Notes: generated from the letters alone by a model not told the origin. 52,392 bases of DNA from Chloroflexota bacterium (GCA_012729765.1 JAAYCM010000083.1:1-52392); one strand, 5' to 3'; shown: positions 17,001 to 25,869, counted from the stretch's first letter. Made by a program: numbers and translations.

Positions 17001-17924
17001 GAGACGCCGGTGCCTGACACTGACGGTGACGGCATCCTCGATCCGCAGGACCAATGCCCGAACGAGCCGGGTCCCGCCGAGAACAACGGCTGTCCGGTGC
17101 CCACTGAGGCTCCGGACGTTCCGCCCACAGGCGACACGATCGGTCTGAGCGAAGTGCCCTATACCCCGGCGCTCGAAGATGACATGCTCGATACGATCCG
17201 CGCCCTCTACCAACGCGGCGCAGCGGCCCAGACGGCGGATCCGCGCGTGGTGACGGTGGTAGGCGACGTCCTGCCGACCGAGCTGTTCGCCGGGTTGGGT
17301 GACGGTCAGGCGGACTTCTCCGCGCTGTCGGACGCCCAGCAGCTCGCCTTCATCACCGCCTACTACGCAGAAGGCACGCTGCCCACCGGCGGCAACAGCT
17401 TCACCGACGAGAGCAGCCCGGCTGCCGAGCGCGACTGGACCGCTGCCGATCTGCTCGATCCGGCCAATGCCCCGCCGGATGTCTGCCCGGCTGGCCTGAC
17501 TCCGCTCGACTGCGCGCTAACGCTCCAGCGTCCGACGATTGCCGTCGTGGTGATGGGACGCAGCGACGCGCTGCAGGATACGGATGTGAACCAGTTCGGC
17601 GGTCAGTACACCCAGATCGTGGAAACGATCCTCACGGCCAACGTCATCCCCGTGCTGACCACGATCCCCGGCGACCCGGCAGAAGTCGAGCCGTACAACG
17701 AGGTCATCCTGCGCATAGCCGAGGCGTACGATATCCCGCTGGTCAATGTCTGGCGCATCGTCAACGAGGCCGGCCCCACCGCCATCAATCCCGATCTGAC
17801 GCTGACCAGCCCGCCGACTCCCGACGACTTCAGCGGGAGCGAGTGGCGGTCCTATGGCGCGGCCAACCGTAAGATCCTGGTGCTGCGCACGCTCTACCAG
17901 GTGTTGGATCGCGTCCAGCAGTAG
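14028..17924 (+). CDS. Large lipoprotein: Ig-like, two SH3b, 17 TSP3 calcium repeats, SGNH-like end
   Basis: A 1298-aa surface lipoprotein. The signal peptide ends in lipobox LALAC (Cys28). An Ig-like domain (about 48-150) is followed by two bacterial SH3 domains ([17 protein letters not shown] near 165; [17 protein letters not shown] near 300). Residues 393-1030 hold 17 thrombospondin type 3 motifs ([15 protein letters not shown]) joined by Pro/Thr linkers; these bind calcium and form a stiff rod. The C-terminal 260 residues look like a degenerate SGNH/GDSL hydrolase ([27 protein letters not shown]), without a convincing catalytic triad. The ATG at 14028 follows AGGAGG. Probably a calcium-stiffened cell-surface or adhesion protein; substrate unknown. 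Confidence 0.88.
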   Translation: MSPGSSKKRFAWPLLLPLLLLVLLALACNLTGGDDDDEPTTEATRVGGGGRPGVTIQAPDSGAQVLRNSDVLIFAVAEDDVGVTRVELLADGIVVASQASPALETGDEEFQVLLRWRPNELGTQQLEVVPWRGSLRGESATIDLLVRDRMANITQTPGGTPIAFLTPTLQDRTCRVQIAVGSLNVRSGPGLAYDVVDRVTIGQSLQVTGRQIYPEPWWQIFHNGRFGWVSDYYVNELGDCAGIGIALPPPSPTPRPNTQPPTIPPTLTPIPPTPTPIIITATPLPPGTPTHTPTLEPCRIRVNADGLAVYSGPGTVYARMTLLSSGQQFAVAARDPSAQWWQIPIAGTYGWVQNQFVTPFGSCLSIPVGAIPPTPTHTPGITITPIIGSPIPDTDGDGIPDSDDACPQDPFHDTVGDPCDHDEDGDLIPDQEDACPNQPGLEQYEGCPAPDFDNDGLPDAVDPCPQDPFHDSVGDPCDHDSDDDGVLDQVDQCPGVPGVPENNGCPLPTATGTRTPQPTATPTETPTATTTAVPDRDNDGIPDDEDVCPDDPFHDSVGDPCDHDSDGDGVLDPDDECPGTPGPASNNGCPEPTGTPEPTGTRTPQPTETPEPTGTHTPQPTETPTATTTAVPDRDNDGIPDDEDVCPDDPFHDSVGDPCDHDSDDDGVLDPDDECPGTPGPASNNGCPEPTGTPEPTETPEPSATPTETPAPDTDRDGIPDPQDACPEQPGVAEFNGCPPPTATPTETPVPDTDGDGILDPQDACPEQPGPAENNGCPLPTETPIPDTDGDGILDPQDACPEQPGPAENNGCPLPTETPIPDTDGDGIPDPQDACPEQPGPAENNGCPLPTETPIPDTDGDGILDPQDACPEQPGVAEFNGCPPPTETPVPDTDGDGILDPQDACPEQSGPAENNGCPLPTETPIPDTDGDGILDPQDQCPNEPGPAENNGCPVPTETPIPDTDGDGILDPQDQCPNEPGPAENNGCPLPTETPVPDTDGDGILDPQDQCPNEPGPAENNGCPVPTEAPDVPPTGDTIGLSEVPYTPALEDDMLDTIRALYQRGAAAQTADPRVVTVVGDVLPTELFAGLGDGQADFSALSDAQQLAFITAYYAEGTLPTGGNSFTDESSPAAERDWTAADLLDPANAPPDVCPAGLTPLDCALTLQRPTIAVVVMGRSDALQDTDVNQFGGQYTQIVETILTANVIPVLTTIPGDPAEVEPYNEVILRIAEAYDIPLVNVWRIVNEAGPTAINPDLTLTSPPTPDDFSGSEWRSYGAANRKILVLRTLYQVLDRVQQ
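16164..17115 (+). repeat. 105-bp tandem repeats encoding TSP3 units
   Basis: Nine head-to-tail units of about 105 bp (the first is slightly longer), each encoding 35 aa: [15 protein letters not shown], a [12 protein letters not shown] segment and TETPIP. Units 10-12 are nearly identical at DNA level. The order of variant units (Ala/Gln before CP, EQPG versus NEPG) suggests several rounds of block duplication. Confidence 0.92.
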
Positions 17925-17939
17925 CCATCGATCTGCCAG

Positions 17940-17969
17940 TAGGGGCGCAGCATAGGTTGTGCGCCCCTA
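17940..17969. terminator. Palindromic hairpin after the TSP3 gene
   Basis: A perfect 10-bp stem TAGGGGCGCA (17940-17949) / TGCGCCCCTA (17960-17969) with a 10-nt loop, 16 bp after the stop codon. No T-tract follows, so it may be a REP-type palindrome or mRNA end stabiliser. Confidence 0.55.
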
Positions 17970-17986
17970 CCCTATAACATAACAGA

Positions 17987-18020
17987 AGAGGCGCACCCAT
18001 CACGCGGCGCGCCTCTTATT
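17987..18020 (+). terminator. Terminator of the TSP3 lipoprotein gene
   Basis: AGAGGCGC (17987-17994) pairs with GCGCCTCT (18009-18016), followed by the T/A-rich TATTATATAT. It lies between convergent genes and could serve both. Confidence 0.65.
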
Positions 18021-18053
18021 ATATATTGGCGTGCGAATGCCGGCTGTGAGCGG

Positions 18054-18389
18054 TTACGCCCCCAGGCCAAAAATCGATTGCAGCTTGAGGGCCAGGGCCA
18101 TCTCGCCCTTGACCTTGATCTTGCCCTGCATGAAGGCCATCATCGGGTTAAGCTCACCGTTCACCAGCGCAATATAGTCATCCGCCGACGAGTTAATGAT
18201 CAGGGTTGGCGCTTCGTGTTCGCCCTCATTCACTTCCATCTGCTTGTCATACACACGAATCCAGTAGACCCCGCCGTTGTCGCCGGAGAGATTAAACTGG
18301 AAAATGGCGTTCACGCCCTCAGCCTTGTCCGGCTGAAAACCTTCGTTGATATTCTCAAAAATCTCTTGCACAGAGTTCACACGGGACAT
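18054..18389 (-). CDS. SCP2 sterol-binding domain protein
   Basis: A 111-aa single-domain SCP2-family protein. Features are the amphipathic start VNSVQEIFENINEGF, a strand-rich middle (NAIFQFNLSGDNGGVYWI), APTLIINSSADDYIALVNG and the C-terminal MMAFMQGKIKVKGEMALALK. SCP2 domains bind lipids or acyl-CoA in a hydrophobic tunnel. In Chloroflexota such small proteins are common, and their ligand is unknown. AGGAGG lies 8 nt upstream of the ATG. Confidence 0.9.
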   Translation of the reverse strand: MSRVNSVQEIFENINEGFQPDKAEGVNAIFQFNLSGDNGGVYWIRVYDKQMEVNEGEHEAPTLIINSSADDYIALVNGELNPMMAFMQGKIKVKGEMALALKLQSIFGLGA

Positions 18390-18600
18390 GCAATCATCCT
18401 CCTGATCCAGCGAGTAGGGGCAAGGCTGACGCGGGCCTTGCTTTCTCCCTAACTATAGCAACACCTGCCCGCAATTCCTACTTTGGCCGCCCGCGCCGGG
18501 CGATTTGCCTGACGGCTCTCCGACCATTGGCCGCCGCCTATTGCCCCACGCCCGCCCCTTCGCTACAATGGGCTTCGAACGAGACGAGGAACCACGACGC

Positions 18601-19611
18601 GTGATCACAAGCCAAAGCCGCATCGAACAGTTCATGCTGGACAGCCACGCCCTGCGCGATAACCCGCTGGGCGATCCGCATGTCCGCCCCATCACCGTCT
18701 ACCTGCCGCCCGGCCACGACGATATGCTCGACCGGCGCTATCCGACGATCTATCTGCTCAGCAGTCACGGCAGCACCGGCCCATCGCTGGTGAACTGGCG
18801 GCCCTGGGATGTCACCATCCAGGCGCAGATCGACGCGCTGATCGAGGGCGGCCAGATGGGTCCGGCGATCGTCGTCATGCCCGATCTGTGGACCCGCTTC
18901 GGCGGCTCGCAGTATATCAACTCGGCGGGTATGGGCCGCTATGAGGACTACCTGATCGACGAGATCGTGCCGCGCATCGACGCCAGCTATCGCACCCTGC
19001 CCGGCCCGGAACATCGCGGCGTGGTGGGGCGCAGCAGCGGCGGCTTCGGCGCGATCACCCAGGCGATCCGCCACCCGGAAATCTTCGGCGCGTTCGCCTG
19101 CCACAGCGGCGACCTCTATTGGGAGTTCACCTGCCTGCCGCCGCTCAGCCGGATGCACCAGCAGTTGGCGCGCTTTGGCGGGCTGGACGCCTTCATCCGC
19201 GATATTCCGACCATCCGGCCCAAGAGCGGCACCTTCTGGGACCTGATCATGACGGTCTGTTGGGCGGCGGCTTTCGGCGGCAACCCCGACGCGCCGCACG
19301 GCTTCGATCTGCCGGTCGATCCTGACACCGGCGCGCTGCGCGAGGATGTCTGGGCACGCTGGCTAGAGCACGACCCGGTCCGCCTGATCGACACGCCGGA
19401 CGCAATCGACGCACTGCGCCGGGCGCGGCTGGCCTTCATCGACGTGGGCCAGTACGACGAGTACCAGCTTCAGGTCGGGGCACGGCTGCTGCATCGCAAG
19501 CTCGACGCGCTCGGCATCGCGCACGTGTATGAGGAATATCCCGACGGGCACCGCGACACGCACTACCGCTACGATGTGTCGCTGCCCCGGCTGTACGAGG
19601 CGCTGCGATGA
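18601..19611 (+). CDS. Alpha/beta-hydrolase esterase (esterase D / enterochelin-esterase-like)
   Basis: A 336-aa serine hydrolase of the esterase D (PF00756) type. After a strand-rich start (RPITVYLPPGHDDM, RYPTIYLLSSHGS) comes the nucleophile elbow GVVGRSSGGFGA (Ser within GRSSGG). Later LAFIDVGQYDEYQLQ and EEYPDGHRDTHY supply plausible acid and His. The GTG at 18601 is chosen because GACGAGGAA lies upstream and similarity starts just after; a longer frame to 18505 is open. The stop overlaps the next gene's ATG (ATGA at 19608), so the two are translationally coupled. It has no signal peptide and may process an envelope compound (inference). Confidence 0.8.
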   Translation: MITSQSRIEQFMLDSHALRDNPLGDPHVRPITVYLPPGHDDMLDRRYPTIYLLSSHGSTGPSLVNWRPWDVTIQAQIDALIEGGQMGPAIVVMPDLWTRFGGSQYINSAGMGRYEDYLIDEIVPRIDASYRTLPGPEHRGVVGRSSGGFGAITQAIRHPEIFGAFACHSGDLYWEFTCLPPLSRMHQQLARFGGLDAFIRDIPTIRPKSGTFWDLIMTVCWAAAFGGNPDAPHGFDLPVDPDTGALREDVWARWLEHDPVRLIDTPDAIDALRRARLAFIDVGQYDEYQLQVGARLLHRKLDALGIAHVYEEYPDGHRDTHYRYDVSLPRLYEALR

Positions 19612-21182
19612 CGGTCCGCCAACTCTCACTCGCGCTGGTGCTGCTGCTGCTCGCATTGGCGGCGCTGGCCTGTTCCGCGTCTGGCGACGGCGGCGAAGCG
19701 GAGATCATCTACGTTTCCGCCACGCCGGAATTCGACAGCGAGGGCAACCTGGTTGTCCTGCCGACCGCGACGCCCACCGGCGCGACGCCGACGCCGATCC
19801 AGCCCACGCCCAATCCCACCCGCGAGAGTCCGCAGACGGGCGATCAGTACGTGGTTCAGCCCGGCGACACACTCGGCAGCATCGCCACACTCTACGGCGT
19901 GACGATTGAGGAAATTCAGACGCTCAACGCGCAGCTTATCGACCCAAACACACTCGAAGTCGGGCAGACGCTCAACGTGCCCGGCGGCGGGATCGCCTAT
20001 GGTCCGGACTTCAAGCTGATCCCCGACAGCGAGCTGATCTACAGCCCGCCCGCCAGCTATTTCAACGTGACCGGCTTCGTGAAGTTCCAGGAGGGCTTCC
20101 TGCGCGCCTATTCCGAGGATGTGAGCGGCGAGGTGTGGAGCGGCGTGCAGATCGTGGATTTCGTGGCGCGCAACTACAGCGTCAACCCGCGCCTGCTGCT
20201 GGCCCTGCTCGAATATCGCGGCGGCTGGATCACGGATCCCTACCCCGGCGAACAGCAGGTTCAGTATCCGCTCGGCATTCAGCGCGAGAACCGCGCCGGC
20301 CTGATGCGCCAGCTTCTCGACGCCGCCGACGCGCTCAACTACGGCTACTATGGCTGGAAGTATCGCGGGCGGATCAGCCTGGCGCTGAGCGATGGGACGC
20401 GCCTCTTTTACGATCCGGGCCTCAACGCGGGCACGGTCGGCGTGCAGTATATGCTCAGCGTCACCACGCCCACCGAGCAGTGGCAGCGCGATGTGCATCC
20501 CGACGGCTTCTTCGAAACCTACCTGAAGCTGTTCGGCGACCCGTTCGCCTATGCCTATGAGCCGCTGATTCCGCCCGATCTGAAGCAGCCGGAGCTGACA
20601 CTGCCCTTCGGCCCCCGCGAGGAATGGCTCTACACCGGCGGGCCGCACGGCGCCTACAACAGCGGCTCGGCCTGGGCCTCAATCGATTTCGCCCCGCCCC
20701 GCCCGCCCGATGAACTGGTCGCCGTGCAGGGATCGTGCTACATCTCGCCCTATTGGGTCACGGCGGCGGCTTCGGGCATCATCGCGCGCAGCGGCGACGG
20801 CTATGTCGTGCTCGATCTGGACGGCGACGGCAACGAGTACACCGGCTGGACGCTGGTCTACCTGCATATCGACGATCACGAGCGGATCGCGGTGGGCCGC
20901 GAGGTCGAGCGCGGCGATCAGTTGGGGCATCCGTCGTGCGAGGGCGGCTACAGCAACGGGACGCACCTGCACTTTGGCCGCCGCTACAACGGCGAGTGGG
21001 TGCCGGTCCAGTGCGACGAGTGCGCGCCGGGCGTCAGCGTCCCGCCGCTGATGTTGGGCGAGTGGACCGTCTATGGTTACCCTGGGCAGGAATACCAGGG
21101 CTATATGGCGCGCGACGGCGACGACGGCTATCGCCAGGCCGACCAATCGCGCGAATACACCCTGAACAGGATAATCTGGTGA
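19608..21182 (+). CDS. LysM lipoprotein with M23-type peptidase-like domain
   Basis: A 524-aa lipoprotein. The lipobox is ALAC (Cys22). A Thr/Pro linker leads to a LysM peptidoglycan-binding domain (YVVQPGDTLGSIATLYGV, about 81-130). A middle region (about 140-340) of unknown family follows (NYSVNPRLLLALLEYRGGW). The C-terminal part resembles an M23/lysostaphin-type endopeptidase: the NSGSAWASIDFAPP segment with zinc-ligand-type Asp, VYLHIDDHERIAVG and GTHLHFGRRYNGEW. It probably cleaves or remodels peptidoglycan peptide cross-links outside the membrane. It overlaps the esterase gene upstream by 4 nt and its own stop overlaps the next GTG. Confidence 0.88.
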   Translation: MTVRQLSLALVLLLLALAALACSASGDGGEAEIIYVSATPEFDSEGNLVVLPTATPTGATPTPIQPTPNPTRESPQTGDQYVVQPGDTLGSIATLYGVTIEEIQTLNAQLIDPNTLEVGQTLNVPGGGIAYGPDFKLIPDSELIYSPPASYFNVTGFVKFQEGFLRAYSEDVSGEVWSGVQIVDFVARNYSVNPRLLLALLEYRGGWITDPYPGEQQVQYPLGIQRENRAGLMRQLLDAADALNYGYYGWKYRGRISLALSDGTRLFYDPGLNAGTVGVQYMLSVTTPTEQWQRDVHPDGFFETYLKLFGDPFAYAYEPLIPPDLKQPELTLPFGPREEWLYTGGPHGAYNSGSAWASIDFAPPRPPDELVAVQGSCYISPYWVTAAASGIIARSGDGYVVLDLDGDGNEYTGWTLVYLHIDDHERIAVGREVERGDQLGHPSCEGGYSNGTHLHFGRRYNGEWVPVQCDECAPGVSVPPLMLGEWTVYGYPGQEYQGYMARDGDDGYRQADQSREYTLNRIIW

Positions 21183-21988
21183 GAGATAGTCTGTTGAAAC
21201 GCACGTCCCGACGCCGCCTGCTGGCGCTGATCCTGACCGGCCTGCTGCTGCTCGCCAGCGGCTCGATCGCGTGGGCCAGCCTGGGCGATTCCGAGCCGGA
21301 AGCGGCCCGCGCCGCCCAGACCACGCCGACCGCCGTGCAGCTTCAGTTCCCGACCCCGACCGCCACCGCCGGGCCGCCGACCGACACCCCGACCCGCACG
21401 CCAACCTCGCAGGGCCGCCCGGTCGTCGAGGCGATCTCGAACGAAACCAACGTGCGCGCTGCAGCGGACATCAACGCCGTGCGCCTGGGGCTGATCTTCC
21501 CCGGCACGACCTATCCGGTCATCGGCAAGAGCTTTAACTGGTATCTGATCGAATTCCCAGAGTCGCCGACCGGCTCGGCCTGGGTTTATCGTGATGTCGT
21601 GCGGCTCACCGGTGATGAAGCGCTTATCCCGGAGCTGACTGAGGAAGAGATCCCAGCCGTCGATCCGGCCTTCGTCTCGGCCCAGGAAACGGCCCAGTTC
21701 GTCAGCGCCACCCCCGGCGCGATCGCCACCCTGACCGCGCAGGTGCAGCTCACGCCGACCGGCGTCTTTACCCCGGCCCCCGGCGAGGAGGGCACCGAGG
21801 CGCTTGATCCCGACGCGCCGCGCCCAACCTTTACCTCGCCGCCCTACACCAACACGCCGATCGTGATCCCGAAGGCTGCCGCCGACGCGAGCACCAGTCC
21901 CGGCGGGCTGGCCCCCATCGTGCCGATCCTGGCGCTGGCCGCGCTCGGCCTGATGGGGCTGCTGGTCGGCCTGTTCCGGCGGCTGTAG
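21179..21988 (+). CDS. Membrane-anchored SH3-domain protein
   Basis: A 269-aa protein. The GTG at 21179 overlaps the previous TGA (GTGA), so the gene is coupled to the LysM-M23 gene. An N-terminal signal segment (LLALILTGLLLLASGSIAWA) is followed by a Thr/Pro linker, an SH3b-like domain (EAISNETNVRAAADINAVRL to AWVYRDVVRLTG), another Pro-rich spacer and a C-terminal helix (PIVPILALAALGLMGLLVGL) ending in Arg residues. This is a sortase-like or tail-anchored layout without an LPXTG motif. It probably works with the upstream peptidase on the cell wall. Confidence 0.78.
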   Translation: MRDSLLKRTSRRRLLALILTGLLLLASGSIAWASLGDSEPEAARAAQTTPTAVQLQFPTPTATAGPPTDTPTRTPTSQGRPVVEAISNETNVRAAADINAVRLGLIFPGTTYPVIGKSFNWYLIEFPESPTGSAWVYRDVVRLTGDEALIPELTEEEIPAVDPAFVSAQETAQFVSATPGAIATLTAQVQLTPTGVFTPAPGEEGTEALDPDAPRPTFTSPPYTNTPIVIPKAAADASTSPGGLAPIVPILALAALGLMGLLVGLFRRL

Positions 21989-22001
21989 CGGCAAGCGTGC
22001 G

Positions 22002-23237
22002 TCAGTCCAGCGGCGGCACCCACAGCGGATAAAGGCCGAAGTTGTACGGCATCGGAATGCGGTAGATCTCGCCATCGGGATAGAGGACCGCCAGCTTGCG
22101 TGTGCCGTACGCTTCAGACGAGACGGTCAGGGCGATGTGTGTGTTACCCGGTGAGGTGACGAAGGGTGCATAAACGTAGGGTTCGTGCCCGGCCTCCCCC
22201 AGCTCATACAGCGTGGTCAACTGCTGATCGGGCAGCGAGTAGCGCATGAGATAGCTGTACTCCGAACCGAAGGCATAGAACACGATCGCCTGCTCGTCCG
22301 CCTGCCAGGTGGGAGATAGCAGATGCCAGAACAATGGCTCCGGCCCTTCCGGTTCACCGACCACGTGCAGGATGTTGCCCTCCAGGTCCAGAATATCGAT
22401 CAGGCCGCCGGCTTCATACAACTGCTCCAGTTCCGAGGCGTAGTCGGCCGTGCGATAACCTGTTCCCACCGTATAGTAACTGCCCTGGGGGGAAAATGCA
22501 TGAACATAGTCCAGCCTCACTGCATCGGGCATTAAGTCTGGAAGATCGAGCTGCGTCCCTGTTGTCAGGTCCTCGACATAGGCCCGATACTCGATCCCGT
22601 ACCATGTTTCTTCAAACCCCACGCCAACATGGGCGAGATCGGGGGAAATCGAGAGCGCGTAGAGATCCGGATAGTCGTAAACGACGCTCAAAGTCTCCCC
22701 GGTGAGCACATCGGCTTCGACCAAACGCCGCCCATAACCAGTAGAGCTCTCCGTGCCGGTATATTCGGTCTCGAAGTAGATAGTCTGCCCATCGGGTCCC
22801 CAGGTGATCGGAAAGTAGGCAGAGCTTCCCCAATAGGGAGGGTCTTCCACGCCATAGTTGGGCAAAGCATCGTCCATGCACTGGAACAGCACCCCCCCAC
22901 GATCCAGGATGCATAGCTCGCGAGGTAATAGGGTGTTTGAGTCATCCGTTGGATACAGAACGCGATACATAGCCAGCAGATCGCCCTGGGGTGACCAACT
23001 GAGGGGCACAACCGCGAATGCCTCAGTATCGATGTAAAACGGTGTAACCTCCAGCGTCTCAGCATCAACCCGCGCGATCACGGTGCCTGGATAAACTGCC
23101 ACTTGCTCAAGGCTTGTTGAAAACAGCAAGTCGGCAGGCAGCGGCGGGATAGGCGGCTGGGCTGCGGCAGGCGGCGAATAGCCCGCCAGCAGCATCAGCC
23201 CTGCCACCACTATCAGGAACAGGCTTCTAGCTTTCAT
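22002..23237 (-). CDS. Secreted TolB/WD-like beta-propeller protein
   Basis: A 411-aa protein with a signal peptide (MKARSLFLIVVAGLMLLAGY) and repeated propeller-type blades: PLSWSPQGDLLAMYR, PITWGPDGQTIYFET, ALSISPDLAHVGVGF, HAFSPQGSYYTVG, SPTWQADEQAIVFYA. The SPxG/D turn and alternating strands are typical of TolB-like six-bladed propellers. No catalytic motif is seen. GGGGGAGA lies 6 nt before the ATG at 23237, which excludes the longer in-frame start. Function unknown; likely binds a partner outside the membrane. Confidence 0.75.
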   Translation of the reverse strand: MKARSLFLIVVAGLMLLAGYSPPAAAQPPIPPLPADLLFSTSLEQVAVYPGTVIARVDAETLEVTPFYIDTEAFAVVPLSWSPQGDLLAMYRVLYPTDDSNTLLPRELCILDRGGVLFQCMDDALPNYGVEDPPYWGSSAYFPITWGPDGQTIYFETEYTGTESSTGYGRRLVEADVLTGETLSVVYDYPDLYALSISPDLAHVGVGFEETWYGIEYRAYVEDLTTGTQLDLPDLMPDAVRLDYVHAFSPQGSYYTVGTGYRTADYASELEQLYEAGGLIDILDLEGNILHVVGEPEGPEPLFWHLLSPTWQADEQAIVFYAFGSEYSYLMRYSLPDQQLTTLYELGEAGHEPYVYAPFVTSPGNTHIALTVSSEAYGTRKLAVLYPDGEIYRIPMPYNFGLYPLWVPPLD

Positions 23238-23296
23238 ACGATCTCCCCCTCTGGAAACAAAATGCTGCAAAATATAACTTCCAACAGCGCGGGCGA

Positions 23297-24427
23297 TTAC
23301 TGCCCCTCGCCTTGTGCCGCACCCGTTGCCGCTTCGCGGACGTTCTGCTCAGTCTGGCGCGCGTCGATGTCGAGCACGGCCAGCACGGCGCCCAGCCCGA
23401 TCAGCAGCGCCAGCGGCACGCCCAGCCGTGCGAACGCGTTCCCCCCGGCGCGCGGCGGCTCGTCGGGGCGCGGGCTGCGAAAGCGCACCACCTGCATCAG
23501 GATGATCGCTACGAACACGCCCAGCACCAGTACGGTCAGCCACGCCACATCGAAATAATCCCGCCCGGCGAACTGCCGGAACAGGTCATCGCGCCACGCG
23601 AAGCTGGCATAGGCGAACACGCCGTGCGCGGTAATCCCCGCCCAGGCCGAGCCGGTCAGATACACCGCCCACGCCGCCAGCCACCCGATCAGCAGCCAGC
23701 CGCCCAGCGACGCCAGCCCCCAGGGCAGCGCCGGGGCGATGTTCTGCACGGCGGTCAGCGTCCACAACACGCCCGCCGCCGTGCCCGCCAGCCATGCCGC
23801 GCGCCGCCGCCCGATCCACTGCGCCGCGCCCGGTTGGATCAAGCCCCACAGCAGCCCGCCCTGCACCAGCGGCAGCACCGCCACCGAGAACAAGATCTGC
23901 ACTTCATACGCGGCGGCCTGTGTGTCGAGGCCGAACAGCTTATCGGCCAGCAGGATGATCGGCTGCGGGCGCGCGATCGGCCCGGCGAGGTCTTCCAGCA
24001 CGTAATTCGAGAGGTCCATCACCCACCACGCCACCGCCCACAGGCTCAGTGCCGCCAGCGCGATCAGGATCAGGGCGATCGGCTCCGGTGTGACAGCCGC
24101 ACCCGGCATACTGCGCCCCCCCATCCCCTGGCCCCTTCCCCCACGTTTCACGGAGGGCAGGAGGGCGGGCTGTGAAGTCCTTCCCTCATTTTGGGGGAAG
24201 GATTTAGGATGGGGGTTGTTCTGCGGCTCAGGGGCCGGTGCGCGGCGCGCAGACTCGCCCCGCCGCCCGATCCACCACACCAGCAGCGCGCCGATGCTGG
24301 CTGCCGCCGCGTTCAGCAGCAGGCGCGGCGTCAGAACGTTCCTCTCCGCCCAGGCCGTTTGCGCCGCGAAGAGTCCCCCCGCCAGCACCGCCGCCACCCA
24401 GAGTCCGATCATCGCCTGTCTGCCCAT
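23297..24427 (-). CDS. Polytopic membrane protein, possibly a degenerate CPBP homologue
   Basis: A 376-aa protein with about eight membrane helices. The order of helices, with VLPLVQGGLLWGLIQP, IGRRRAAWLAGTAAG, WTLTAVQNIAP and GITAHGVFAYASF, is reminiscent of CPBP intramembrane proteases, but the paired Glu motif is absent, so any such activity is doubtful. A polar stretch between helices 2 and 3 (NNPHPKSFPQNEGRT, RGGRGQGMGG) is encoded by an inserted copy of a dispersed repeat (24116-24215), which keeps the frame. The start at 24427 has AGGGTGA just upstream; an ATG five codons later is possible. Confidence 0.6.
   Translation of the reverse strand: MGRQAMIGLWVAAVLAGGLFAAQTAWAERNVLTPRLLLNAAAASIGALLVWWIGRRGESARRAPAPEPQNNPHPKSFPQNEGRTSQPALLPSVKRGGRGQGMGGRSMPGAAVTPEPIALILIALAALSLWAVAWWVMDLSNYVLEDLAGPIARPQPIILLADKLFGLDTQAAAYEVQILFSVAVLPLVQGGLLWGLIQPGAAQWIGRRRAAWLAGTAAGVLWTLTAVQNIAPALPWGLASLGGWLLIGWLAAWAVYLTGSAWAGITAHGVFAYASFAWRDDLFRQFAGRDYFDVAWLTVLVLGVFVAIILMQVVRFRSPRPDEPPRAGGNAFARLGVPLALLIGLGAVLAVLDIDARQTEQNVREAATGAAQGEGQ
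24116..24215. repeat. Dispersed palindromic repeat, copy 3, inside a coding sequence
   Basis: Reverse-oriented copy of the repeat at 10072-10179 and 37191-37298. GGGGGAAGGATTTAGGATGG is the exact complement of the start of copy 1. It lies in frame inside the membrane protein gene at 23297-24427. Confidence 0.8.
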
Positions 24428-24582
24428 GCTCACCCTGCTTTCATACCAAACCGCCGCGCACCGCCTCAGTATAGCACTCGTCCTGATCCCGAAAAACGCG
24501 CCGGTGAGGAAAATCTGCCGCAGGCCGCCCATTTTTTGCTAAAATGGACAGTACCTATCGCGCTACCCGATCACCGAATCGG

Positions 24583-24591
24583 TGGTATAAT
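24583..24591 (+). promoter_or_regulatory. Extended -10 promoter of the STAS operon
   Basis: TGGTATAAT (TGnTATAAT) is a consensus extended -10 element, 31 nt before the STAS gene ATG. No good -35 is seen, as is usual for this class. Confidence 0.6.
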
Positions 24592-24621
24592 GCCCACCAC
24601 TACACAAAAGGAGCCGATCAA

Positions 24622-24960
24622 ATGGTGATGGAAATCAACGTCTCAGAGATGAAACGCGTGCAGTTGTTCGAGGTGATCGGGCGCGTGGACAGCACCAATG
24701 CTTCGGAGCTGGGCGCGGCGCTGGATCGTGCGGCGGACGAGGGCCGGACGAGCATGGTGCTCGATCTGAGCGGCGTCGATTATATGAGCAGCGCCGGGTT
24801 GCGCGAGATGGTGCGCGTCCTCAAGCGCGTCAAGCGCGGCGGCGGCGATCTGCGCATCGCCAACCCGTCCGAGCGCGTCAAAGAAGTGCTGGAACTGGCC
24901 GGGCTGGATACCATTTTCGAGATCTATCCGACACAGGTTGAGGCCGTCGGCAGTTTCTAA
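24622..24960 (+). CDS. STAS-domain anti-sigma-factor antagonist (RsbV/SpoIIAA-like)
   Basis: A 112-aa single STAS domain: FEVIGRVDSTNASELGAAL, MVLDLSGVDYMSSAGLREMV with the phosphorylatable Ser pair, and LAGLDTIFEIYP. Such proteins bind an RsbW-type kinase when unphosphorylated and release its target. AAGGAG lies 8 nt upstream of the ATG at 24622; the longer frame to 24544 overlaps the promoter and is rejected. It is first in an operon-like row with an RsbW-STAS fusion and a PP2C phosphatase. Confidence 0.9.
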   Translation: MVMEINVSEMKRVQLFEVIGRVDSTNASELGAALDRAADEGRTSMVLDLSGVDYMSSAGLREMVRVLKRVKRGGGDLRIANPSERVKEVLELAGLDTIFEIYPTQVEAVGSF

Positions 24961-25006
24961 ACGTCCCTTCCATCACTCTTGCCCGGATCACCGACCTGAG
25001 GAACCT

Positions 25007-25810
25007 ATGGGTGAAGTAAGCCGCCTCGCCATCTCGGCCCAGTTGGAAGAAGTGCGCGATGCCTGCGACTTTGTCGTCGAGGCCGCCGAGGCCGCCAACC
25101 TCGACGAGCGCGCCGTCTATCACTGCCAGATGGCGGTTGACGAGGCCCTGACCAATATCATCGAGCACGGCTACCAGTACGCGGGCCGCGACAGCCGGAT
25201 CGAGGTCACCACCGAACACCAGGAGCGGCGCTTCACGATCACCATCATCGACGACAGCCCGGCCTTCAACCCGCTCCAGCACCAGGCCCCCGACCCCACC
25301 GAGCCGCTCGACAGCCGCAAACCGGGCGGCTGGGGCATCTACTTCATTCGCAAGCTGATGGACGAGGTTGAATACGAGCGCGTTGGGGGCCACAACTATC
25401 TCCGGCTGATCAAAGGCATCCCGGAGACGGAAGCGGTTCCCGTCCCGGCGGCGGCTGCCGAGGACACCTTCCCCGTGCGCCATCTCGAAAACAGATCCGC
25501 CGTCATCTCGCCATCGGGGCGGCTCGACAGCAACACCAGCCCCATGCTGGAAAAAACGCTCTCCACGCAGCTTCAACAAGGGAACGTCTGGCTCTATGTG
25601 GATATGTCGCAGGTCGAGTACATCGCCAGCAGCGGCCTCAAGGTGCTGGTTTCGGCCTGGCGGCGCGCCCACGACGGTGAGGGCGACGTGGTGCTCAGCG
25701 GGCTTCAACCCCGCATTGTCGAGATTCTGGAGATGGTGGGCTTCGACATGCTGTTTCAGATTTACCCGGACCTGGATGCTGCCCTGGCCGCCAATCCCAG
25801 CCGGTCCTAG
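25007..25810 (+). CDS. RsbW-like serine kinase fused to a STAS domain
   Basis: A 267-aa protein. Residues 1-140 are a GHKL/HATPase_c_2 kinase domain: N-box MAVDEALTNIIEHGY, DDSPAFNPL and the glycine loop RKPGGWGIYFIRKLMDEV. Residues about 155-265 are a STAS domain with DMSQVEYIASSGLKVLV and its Ser pair. So kinase and a possible antagonist substrate share one chain, an unusual arrangement that could allow self-regulation (inference). GAGGAA precedes the ATG. It lies 46 bp after the single STAS gene and 59 bp before the phosphatase gene. No sigma factor gene is nearby. Confidence 0.88.
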   Translation: MGEVSRLAISAQLEEVRDACDFVVEAAEAANLDERAVYHCQMAVDEALTNIIEHGYQYAGRDSRIEVTTEHQERRFTITIIDDSPAFNPLQHQAPDPTEPLDSRKPGGWGIYFIRKLMDEVEYERVGGHNYLRLIKGIPETEAVPVPAAAAEDTFPVRHLENRSAVISPSGRLDSNTSPMLEKTLSTQLQQGNVWLYVDMSQVEYIASSGLKVLVSAWRRAHDGEGDVVLSGLQPRIVEILEMVGFDMLFQIYPDLDAALAANPSRS

Positions 25811-25869
25811 TCCGGCGCGCCCCGCGCCTCGCGTCCGCTGCGCTTGATCCACGAGGGAAGTCTACCATT

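Noticed and set aside
15192..17213. Long minus-strand frames (673 aa and 376 aa) opposite the TSP3 gene
   Set aside because: They are antisense shadows of a highly repetitive, GC-rich coding sequence without ribosome binding sites.
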